33,590 nucleotides of DNA from an uncultured Gammaproteobacteria bacterium (GTDB taxonomy: Bacteria > Pseudomonadota > Gammaproteobacteria > Pseudomonadales > Pseudohongiellaceae), in NCBI GenBank assembly GCA_913060695.1, contig CAJXUA010000030.1, positions 1-33,590 on the forward strand, in the 5' to 3' direction. The notes beneath the pieces are model-generated. The model ran no database searches. It saw nothing but the letters and a program-made list of their open reading frames with translations, and was not told where the DNA came from. Made by a program: the position numbers and the translations under genes. Shown piece by piece: positions 27,985 through 33,590 of this stretch. Within the stretch, counting starts at the first letter, position 1. Every line of letters begins with the position of its first letter.

Positions 27985-28014
27985 GCTTGTTATGAGCTTA
28001 TACAGAGCAAAAAT

Positions 28015-29415
28015 TTATTTGCCCACACAGAAACTAGAGAAGATTTTGCCAAGTAAATCGTCAGTCGTGAACTCTCCGGTGATTTCACCGAGGCAGCGAT
28101 GAGCATGTTTTAGGTCTTCTGCAACTAATTCGCCTTCTCTGCTACCCAGCAATTGGTTCTGGGCATCTACTAAATGAGACCTCGCACGGAGCATGGCATC
28201 TAGGTGTCGACGGCGCGCAATAAAACCCCCTTCGCCACTGGGCGAGTAGCCCATGCAGTCTTTGAGGTGTTGGCGTAATAGGTCTAAGCCATCTTGTGAT
28301 TTCGCGGAGAGTTTGATGTTGACGATGCTGTGCTTGTCATCATGAAGGTGAACGATACTGGGCGTTTCTGAGAGAATATCGATCTTGTTGTAGATGATAC
28401 TCAGTCGATCTAGTTGATGCTCCTCTAGGAGCGTCTCTAAGCCGATCTCTGTTAGATAAGTCGCTAGTGTCTCTAGTGTGACCGGATCCTTAGCTGCATC
28501 GACTAGCAGCAAGATCCTATCGGCACTAGCGATGGCCTTCATAGCTCTCTTAATGCCTTCGCGCTCTACTACATCTTCACTATGGCGCAGCCCTGCCGTG
28601 TCCGTAATATGTACCGGCATGCCGTCGATATTGATTTGTTCAATTAGGGTGTCGCGCGTGGTGCCGGCAATATCTGTGACAATGGCAGCGTCTCTGCCCG
28701 CAAGTGAGTTCAGTAGACTAGACTTACCCGCATTAGGTTTGCCAGCTATTACCACCGACATGCCTTCTCTAAGGATTGTGCCTTGTTTGGCTTGAGCGAG
28801 GATGGCGTCGGTCTGCTCTATTATTCCCTGCAAAGTCTCGTTGGTCTTGCCCTCTGTTAGAAAGTCGATCTCCTCTTCTGAGAAATCTATAGAGGCTTCT
28901 ATATAGACTCGAAGCTCTGTTATAGAGGTGCCTAGTGTATTTATTAGAGATGAGAACTCGCCTTGTAGAGTGCGCATTGCACTCCTAGCGGCCTCTTCAC
29001 TGCTAGACTCGATAAGGTCCGCGATGGCCTCGGCTTGTGTAAGATCCATTTTGTCATTGATGAAGGCGCGCTCAGAAAACTCGCCAGGCCTTGCTAGGCG
29101 AGCTCCGCATTGAACTGTTTCTTTCAATAGACGATCTAGTACGAATGAACCGCCGTGACCTTGTAGTTCTAAGACGTCTTCGCCCGTAAATGAATTGGGA
29201 CCAGGGAAGAATATAACGATACCCTGATCGATCAGCTCGCCACTTGCATCGTAGATACTAGAGTAGTGAGCGTGACGCGGATTGGGATCGAAGTGAAGAA
29301 GGGTGTTAGCAATCGATTTAGCTAGAGGGCCAGATACTCGGACGACACCGACACCTCCCCTTCCAGGAGGTGTGGCGATCGCGCAGATAGTGTCGCTGTC
29401 AGTAGCTAAGGACAT
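28015..29415 (-). CDS. mnmE: tRNA uridine-5-carboxymethylaminomethyl synthesis GTPase MnmE (TrmE)
   Basis: MnmE is the GTPase partner of MnmG in tRNA wobble modification. The 466-residue protein has the N-terminal folate-binding domain ([16 protein letters not shown]) and a helical domain into which the G domain is inserted: G1 GKPNAGKSS (225-233), G2 TDIAGTTRD (247-255), G3 DTAG (272-275) and G4 NKID. The C-terminus FCVGK carries the catalytic Cys463 of the CxGK motif. Upstream of ATG 29415 no clear ribosome site is seen. It follows yidC by 31 bases. It is separated from mnmG by the candidate origin. Confidence 0.98.
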   Translation of the reverse strand: MSLATDSDTICAIATPPGRGGVGVVRVSGPLAKSIANTLLHFDPNPRHAHYSSIYDASGELIDQGIVIFFPGPNSFTGEDVLELQGHGGSFVLDRLLKETVQCGARLARPGEFSERAFINDKMDLTQAEAIADLIESSSEEAARSAMRTLQGEFSSLINTLGTSITELRVYIEASIDFSEEEIDFLTEGKTNETLQGIIEQTDAILAQAKQGTILREGMSVVIAGKPNAGKSSLLNSLAGRDAAIVTDIAGTTRDTLIEQINIDGMPVHITDTAGLRHSEDVVEREGIKRAMKAIASADRILLLVDAAKDPVTLETLATYLTEIGLETLLEEHQLDRLSIIYNKIDILSETPSIVHLHDDKHSIVNIKLSAKSQDGLDLLRQHLKDCMGYSPSGEGGFIARRRHLDAMLRARSHLVDAQNQLLGSREGELVAEDLKHAHRCLGEITGEFTTDDLLGKIFSSFCVGK

Positions 29416-29446
29416 AGCGTTTACGCAGATAGCGGTATTGGAAAAA

Positions 29447-31141
29447 TCAGGCGCTCTTTGCTTCGTATTCTTTCTCTAACTTCTTCGTAATATAGTATTG
29501 CTGAGCAATACCAAGCACGCTGTTGGCTAACCAATAAAGTACTAGTCCAGCAGGGAACCACAGGAAGAAAATAGTCATTACTACGGGCATAAAACGCATC
29601 ACCTTTGCTTGCATTGGGTCAGCAGGTGCTGGGCTTAGCAATTGTTGTGCGAACATCGATGCGCCCATTAGTAATGGGAGAATGAAGAAAGGATCCATTA
29701 CTGATAGATCATTTATCCAGAGGATAAAAGGTGCCTGACGTAATTCTACACTCTCCATCAAGACCCAGTACAAGGCGATAAACACCGGCATTTGTACCAA
29801 CATGGGTAAACAGCCACCGAATGGATTTATCTTCTCTTTCTGATAAAGCTCCATCGTTGCTTTCTGGAGTTTCATGCGGTCGTCGCCATGACGCTCTTTC
29901 AACTGTGCCATCTTAGGCATCACGCGGCGCATGTTTGCCATAGAACGATAACTGGTGGCCGACAATTTGTAGAAGATTGCTTTTACAGTGAGGGTCAGTA
30001 ATAAGATAGACCAACCATAGTTGCCAACTATCGAATCGATTTGACGGAGCAACCAATAAATAGGCGATGCGGCAAACCAGAGCCAACCGTAGTCGATCGT
30101 TAGATCCAAATTAGGCGATATATCCCTTAGAGTGTACTGGTCTTTAGGACCCGCATAGAACTCTAGCGATTGAGTTGAATTGCCGCCTGGAGCGACGGTG
30201 AATTCCGAACTCGTGAAACCGCCGATATACTCGTTTGAATTTTGTGGGCTAGTGCGCATCGAAAAAGTATTGAGCGCATCGGCAGGAGGAACCCATGCCG
30301 ATAGGAAATAGTGTTGACTCATGGCGATCCAGCCGCCTTGGATTTGATAAGGCTCCATGCCATCGGCGACGTCTTCAAAAGGGACCTTGAAATAGGGATC
30401 GTCCGTGGAGGTTGCCGCGAAACCAATGAATGATGAGGCTCCTATTCCACCGGCAGCGCTCGGGTCCGGAAAGTCAGTGCGATTGATCTGTCCGAATAGG
30501 TTTGCGCTCCACGTAGATGCGCTATTGTTCTGTACCTCGAAATCGACCTGAACGAGATAACTGCCGCGCTCGAAACTAAAGCGTTTGATGACAACGACAC
30601 CATTTTCGTCGCTATAGTTCATGGACACCACGAGAGAGTTCGCGTTCTGCGTCAACGAGTAGCTACTCGCGTCGGTTTGATATAAGGCCCGACTAGTGGA
30701 GTCGATGCCGTTACGACCGACTAGACCGCTCTTTGCGACATATAGGCCGAGAGCGTCGCGCTGGAGGAGAACGAAGGGATCGTCTTCGACATCGATGTTC
30801 TTCTTAAATTCTGGGAGGGAGACAGAAACAATATCGCCGCCGTTGCGATCGAGCGTGACGTTCAATACGTCTGTGGTTACTTGCACATAGGTATCTGTCT
30901 GTGCGGCCACCGGTGTTGTTACTAGCGGTTGCACGACTGGTACATCTAGGTTCGACGCAGAAGCGCTACTACTAATAGGCAGACTCGGCACGTCGCTGCT
31001 AGCTTGAACGCTCGACTCGATCTGCGGGGCCTGGCTTGCCGGTGCGGCAGGCACACGCGGATAGTCTTCTTGCCACGCTAAGAGCAGCAAATATGAAACG
31101 ACGGCCAAGCCACCAAAAATAATATATTTAATTGAGTCCAT
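29447..31141 (-). CDS. yidC: membrane protein insertase YidC
   Basis: YidC inserts and folds inner-membrane proteins, alone (for example ATP synthase subunit c) or with SecYEG. At 564 residues it is the gram-negative type: TM1 at about 5-23 ([20 protein letters not shown]), a Pro/Ser/Ala-rich linker to about 85, the large periplasmic beta-sandwich domain (about 88-340), and the conserved five-helix core (about 345-555). The hydrophilic-groove arginine is in [18 protein letters not shown], followed by the cytoplasmic hairpin and [20 protein letters not shown]. It lies 9 bases after yidD. The ribosome site is weak. Confidence 0.98.
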   Translation of the reverse strand: MDSIKYIIFGGLAVVSYLLLLAWQEDYPRVPAAPASQAPQIESSVQASSDVPSLPISSSASASNLDVPVVQPLVTTPVAAQTDTYVQVTTDVLNVTLDRNGGDIVSVSLPEFKKNIDVEDDPFVLLQRDALGLYVAKSGLVGRNGIDSTSRALYQTDASSYSLTQNANSLVVSMNYSDENGVVVIKRFSFERGSYLVQVDFEVQNNSASTWSANLFGQINRTDFPDPSAAGGIGASSFIGFAATSTDDPYFKVPFEDVADGMEPYQIQGGWIAMSQHYFLSAWVPPADALNTFSMRTSPQNSNEYIGGFTSSEFTVAPGGNSTQSLEFYAGPKDQYTLRDISPNLDLTIDYGWLWFAASPIYWLLRQIDSIVGNYGWSILLLTLTVKAIFYKLSATSYRSMANMRRVMPKMAQLKERHGDDRMKLQKATMELYQKEKINPFGGCLPMLVQMPVFIALYWVLMESVELRQAPFILWINDLSVMDPFFILPLLMGASMFAQQLLSPAPADPMQAKVMRFMPVVMTIFFLWFPAGLVLYWLANSVLGIAQQYYITKKLEKEYEAKSA

Positions 31142-31150
31142 GTTTAGCTA

Positions 31151-31405
31151 CTACAGAGTTGGTGACTTTGAGGGTTCGATGGGGGAATTGGCGTCGGGTA
31201 CAAGATCGATTCCACCTGGGTGCCAAGGATGACAGCGCAATATACGCCGAGAGCCTAAGCCGATACCACGGACTAGTCCGTGTTTTTGTATCGCTTCTTG
31301 AGTGTAATGTGAGCAACTTGGATAGAAACGGCATTGATTGCCGATCAACAGACTGAGGGTGTGTTGGTAGAGGGTGATCAGCTTGATTGCAAATTTATCC
31401 AGCAT
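31151..31405 (-). CDS. yidD: membrane protein insertion efficiency factor YidD
   Basis: YidD is a small amphipathic inner-membrane-associated protein that improves insertion of YidC substrates. The 84-residue protein has the family core CRFYPSCSHYTQEAI and HGLVRGIGLGSRRILRCHPWHPGG, with the conserved cysteines. It overlaps the end of rnpA by 11 bases, indicating translational coupling, and GGGA lies 8 bases before its ATG. Its C-terminal tail past GGID is poorly conserved, as usual. Confidence 0.96.
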   Translation of the reverse strand: MLDKFAIKLITLYQHTLSLLIGNQCRFYPSCSHYTQEAIQKHGLVRGIGLGSRRILRCHPWHPGGIDLVPDANSPIEPSKSPTL

Positions 31406-31787
31406 TCTCGTTATCCCGTGTCTCGGATGTCTTGCCAGCCTTGTGGATCAGATCGACCCAGTGTCTCTCGATCTTCTTCCTTATCTGCTCGCTCGTTAGT
31501 GCGCCTAAACCACTGCGCGCTAGAATAACGATGTCCAGCGTAGGGAGCAAACTCTGATTATGCCTGAAAGACTCGCGAAGTATTCGTTTTACACGATTAC
31601 GCTGCACAGCCTTGGCAATATTCTTTTTGGCGATAACAAGGCCTAGACGGGGAAACGGAGTATCGCTGTCGTAAGCCAATAGGAGGAGTTGCTGACAAGA
31701 GACTTTGTAGCGGGCGTTCTTGAATACAGGTTGAAAATCCGCGGCACCCAGTAGACGCAGCTTCTTGCTAAAGCCAAAGTCAGACAC
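31395..31787 (-). CDS. rnpA: ribonuclease P protein component
   Basis: RnpA is the protein cofactor of RNase P, which trims tRNA 5' leaders. The 130-residue protein has the signature QRNRVKRILRESFR (the RNR motif that binds the catalytic RNA), preceded by RLGLVIAKKNIAKAV. A hydrophobic strand DIVILARSG follows. The start is GTG at 31787, with AAGAAGAA a few bases upstream. It lies 43 bases downstream of rpmH and overlaps yidD. The C-terminal tail (GKTSETRDNENAG) is variable in the family. Confidence 0.95.
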   Translation of the reverse strand: MSDFGFSKKLRLLGAADFQPVFKNARYKVSCQQLLLLAYDSDTPFPRLGLVIAKKNIAKAVQRNRVKRILRESFRHNQSLLPTLDIVILARSGLGALTSEQIRKKIERHWVDLIHKAGKTSETRDNENAG

Positions 31788-31830
31788 AGGTTCTTCTTTT
31801 CATGAGTACCGCAGATGGAAGAGAGCCTAC

Positions 31831-31965
31831 TTACGCTGACAACTTTGCTCGGCCGCATGCACGACGACGCTTGATGACTAGACGGCCGCCACGAGTCGCC
31901 ATACGCGCTCTGAAACCGTGGGTACGAGCTCGTTTGATTAAGCTTGGCTGAAAGGTTCTTTTCAT
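31831..31965 (-). CDS. rpmH: 50S ribosomal protein L34
   Basis: Read directly from the minus strand: a 44-residue, very basic protein beginning [20 protein letters not shown], followed by [20 protein letters not shown] and ending KLSA. It is full length for L34. The conserved RRRAKGR position near the end reads RRRACGR, a Cys at 37 where Lys/Arg is usual. The ATG at 31965 has GGA 8 bases upstream. It heads the rpmH-rnpA-yidD-yidC series and lies next to the dnaA-side intergenic region. Confidence 0.96.
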   Translation of the reverse strand: MKRTFQPSLIKRARTHGFRARMATRGGRLVIKRRRACGRAKLSA

Positions 31966-32063
31966 GATGATGTCCGAAACGTTGCTGTAAAGTGTATTTG
32001 ACGGATTTTAACCGAGCGCGAATTCTAGAGGTTTCAATCGCTTATTGCAATTACTTAGAGGAG

Positions 32064-32088
32064 AAAAACCCGTAAAAGCACGGTTTTT
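32064..32088. terminator. possible weak bidirectional terminator-like hairpin
   Basis: AAAAACCCGT and ACGGTTTTT pair around AAAAGC with one bulged C. A-rich and T-rich arms on either side give the look of a bidirectional intrinsic terminator. It sits between divergent genes with no transcript obviously aimed at it, and has only a few G-C pairs, so it may be part of the origin instead. Confidence 0.3.
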
Positions 32089-32141
32089 AATATATTTCAA
32101 AAAATACAGCAACTTACGTTTTATACGTTGTTAATAACAAC

Positions 32142-32150
32142 TTATCCACA
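32142..32150 (+). promoter_or_regulatory. DnaA box TTATCCACA
   Basis: Perfect match to the high-affinity DnaA box, between rpmH and dnaA, on the rpmH side of the AT-rich core. Confidence 0.85.
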
Positions 32151-32280
32151 GCTTATCTTGTCTTGTTAGCGCACTTCTGTAAAGTGTTAAAGCATCGTGT
32201 TTTAAAGAGGATTATTATTTAAGATATTGAATTATATATATAAATATTTACAAGAAAATATGTTAATTGCGCTTGTAGGG

Positions 32281-32289
32281 TGTGGATAA
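32281..32289 (-). promoter_or_regulatory. DnaA box TTATCCACA (inverted)
   Basis: Perfect high-affinity DnaA box on the minus strand, on the dnaA side of the AT-rich core. It overlaps the -35 element of a candidate dnaA promoter, as expected for autoregulation. Confidence 0.85.
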
Positions 32290-32311
32290 CTCTTGGTAGG
32301 CGCGTTAAAAT
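32283..32311 (+). promoter_or_regulatory. candidate dnaA promoter overlapping a DnaA box
   Basis: TGGATA (32283-32288) and TAAAAT (32306-32311) are 17 bases apart, a 4/6 and 5/6 match to sigma-70 elements. Transcription would begin about 40 bases before the dnaA start. The -35 falls inside the DnaA box at 32281, so bound DnaA would block polymerase. Confidence 0.4.
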
Positions 32312-32358
32312 CCTTTCCTATTAAAACTCCAAGTGCATTATGAAAGGTAATAAGAAGA

Positions 32359-33547
32359 GTGGATTCGGTGAATTGGCAAAGTTGTGTAAGTTGTTTAAAA
32401 AATGAATTGCCCTCCCAGCAGTTTAATACTTGGATAAGGCCCCTATACGCAGAAACTTCCCCAAATGAAGTGCGACTCTATGCTCCAAATCGATTTGTGC
32501 TCGACTGGGTGAAGGAGAAGTTTCTGGAGCGTATTCGCGAGCTGCTTTCAGAACATTCTAGTGGGAGCAATGTAGATCTCGTCTTCGAGATAGGCTCTGC
32601 GCGGCAAGCTACCCCCCAGCAAGTACCAGGTGCGAATAATCTTCAGTCAGCCTCCAAGCTGGAAAATACCCTCGATAGCAATGGCGTTCATGAAGCAGTT
32701 ACAGAGCAGGCCAAGCGCGGAGTGATTATCCCTGCGTCCTCTCGCAGCGCCCCTATTGTGCGTCGCAGCTCACGAAATATGGAAGTGATCATCGATGGCA
32801 AGTTGCGCCACAAGGGTAGCTTGAATCCTGAGAACACTTTCGACAACTTCATCGAAGGCAAATCTAACCAACTAGCAAGAGCCGCTGCTATGCAGGTGGC
32901 CGAGAATCCTGGTGGCGCTTATAACCCACTATTTATATACGGGGGCGTTGGTCTAGGTAAGACGCACCTAATGCATGCAATCGGTAATTATCTGGTGGCG
33001 CGTAAGCCAGACGCAAAGGTGGTCTATCTGCATTCGGAGACCTTCGTTGCAACGATGGTGACCGCATTGCAACTCAATGCGATCAACGAATTCAAGCGCT
33101 ATTACCGCTCCGTAGATGCCTTGCTCATTGATGATATACAATTCTTCGCTGGTAAAGAGCGCTCGCAAGAGGAGTTCTTCCATACCTTCAACGCGCTGCT
33201 TGAGGGTGGGCAGCAGATTATCCTTACAAGCGACAGATATCATAAGGAAATCAATGGCTTAGAAGAAAGGCTGAAGTCGCGTTTCGGTTGGGGCTTGTCT
33301 GTTGGTGTAGAGCCACCGGAATTGGAGACAAGGGCCGCCATTCTGATTAATAAGGCAGAACAGAGTAATATTGACCTACCTAGCGATGCAGCGATGTTTA
33401 TCGCCCAGAGACTGCGTTCACACGTTAGAGAGTTGGAAGGCGCCCTCAAGAAAGTGATAGTGCATGCCAATTTCGTCGGCAGGCCTATCGATCTGGAGCT
33501 AGTAAAAGAAGCGTTGAAAGACCTGTTCGCGCTACACGATAAAATGG
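32359..33547 (+). CDS. dnaA: chromosomal replication initiator DnaA, 3'-truncated by contig end
   Basis: DnaA is the AAA+ protein that melts the origin and loads DnaB helicase. The visible 396 residues contain domain I ([24 protein letters not shown]), a variable linker (about 85-155), and the AAA+ domain [15 protein letters not shown], Walker A GGVGLGKT (about 195-202), Walker [29 protein letters not shown] (sensor and arginine finger) and [13 protein letters not shown]. The DNA-binding domain IV is missing because adapter begins at 33548. I chose GTG at 32359, which aligns as MDSVNWQ with the usual MS-VELWQ start; GTG at 32368 is possible. The residues after KM in the frame are adapter-encoded. 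Confidence 0.96.
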
Positions 33548-33590
33548 CTGTCTCTTATACACATCTCCGAGCCCACGAGACAGGCAGAAA
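33548..33590. other. Nextera i7-side sequencing adapter (artefact)
   Basis: Not native DNA. CTGTCTCTTATACACATCT (33548-33566) is the Tn5 mosaic end, CCGAGCCCACGAGAC (33567-33581) is the Read 2 primer complement, AGGCAGAA (33582-33589) matches Nextera index N703 as I recall it, and the last A begins the P7 segment. It falsely extends the dnaA reading frame. Confidence 0.98.

Larger units (their letters stand above)
27609..28014. other. candidate replication origin (mnmG-mnmE intergenic region)
   Basis: The 406-base gap has no gene. The half nearest mnmG (27661-27780) contains only 23 G/C in 120 bases, suitable as an unwinding element. The other half carries DnaA-box-like 9-mers: TTATTCACA at 27976 fits TTATNCACA exactly, while TTCTCCACA (minus, 27797), TTGTCCACA (minus, 27896), TTATACATA (27914) and TTATACAGA (27998) each differ by one base. 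The order mnmG, AT-rich element, DnaA boxes is that of E. coli oriC. Unlike E. coli, I see no GATC sites, so Dam/SeqA control is unlikely. A competing candidate lies beside dnaA. Confidence 0.55.
31966..32358. other. rpmH-dnaA intergenic region, alternative candidate origin and dnaA control region
   Basis: This 393-base gap separates divergent rpmH and dnaA, the place of oriC in Pseudomonas. It has two perfect DnaA boxes facing each other, TTATCCACA at 32142-32150 and its complement at 32281-32289, around a core (32201-32270) with only 10 G/C in 70 bases. I find no additional close boxes, and Pseudomonas origins usually have more. It may be the origin, or an autoregulatory region for dnaA while the origin lies at the mnmG-mnmE gap. 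No GATC sites are seen. Confidence 0.55.

Noticed and set aside
27796-28056. Open frame on the plus strand across the mnmG-mnmE gap
   Set aside because: It overlaps the end of mnmE, has no ribosome site or family resemblance, and covers the DnaA boxes; better explained as origin DNA.

Overview
The window is a contig of about 33.5 kb from a gammaproteobacterium. Untrimmed Illumina Nextera adapter sits at both ends (1-45 and 33548-33590), so native DNA is roughly 46-33547. The right half carries the origin-proximal block typical of Pseudomonas-like gammaproteobacteria. From the right edge leftward it reads dnaA, rpmH, rnpA, yidD, yidC, mnmE, mnmG, rsmG, parA, parB, atpIBEFHAGDC, glmU, glmS. This order, the protein sequences and moderate GC content suggest a free-living, possibly marine, member of the Pseudomonadales/Cellvibrionales side of Gammaproteobacteria. 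That placement is an inference; there is no rRNA here.

Layout. 46-5173 (minus strand): a run of closely spaced accessory genes, comprising a cut-off GNAT acetyltransferase, a DUF2306 membrane protein, a SAM methyltransferase, a DUF1697 protein, a glutathione S-transferase, two tandem LysE/RhtB exporters, a short-chain dehydrogenase and a double-SH3 protein. 5197-5473: the C-terminal relic of a HAD-family hydrolase, with two in-frame stops and a frameshift. 5474-9569: a COG3146 N-acyltransferase, divergent from a HexR/RpiR-like regulator, then a CNNM/CBS protein and an alpha/beta hydrolase. 9570-10135: a gene-free gap. 10136-12776 (plus strand): a two-gene secreted unit, consisting of a cytochrome c domain fused to a PHM-like copper monooxygenase and a conserved secreted partner of unknown function, closed by a clear terminator. 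12795-16057: glmS and glmU, making UDP-GlcNAc for the cell wall. 16194-23201: the complete F1Fo ATP synthase operon with a near-consensus sigma-70 promoter at one end and an intrinsic terminator at the other. 23318-29415: chromosome partitioning (parAB) and tRNA/rRNA modification (rsmG, mnmG, mnmE). 29447-31965: membrane insertion, RNase P protein and L34. 32359-33547: dnaA, cut off before its DNA-binding domain.

Two intergenic stretches look origin-like. The mnmG-mnmE gap (27609-28014) has a segment of about 80% AT beside a cluster of one matching and several near-matching DnaA boxes. The rpmH-dnaA gap (31966-32358) has two perfect DnaA boxes flanking an even more AT-rich core. Which one fires cannot be settled from sequence alone.

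The least explained part is the cytochrome-copper monooxygenase pair at 10136-12710. Its metal-ligand spacing closely follows peptidylglycine alpha-hydroxylating monooxygenase, but a c-type heme domain is built in, suggesting an unusual periplasmic copper oxygenase with its own electron-transfer module.
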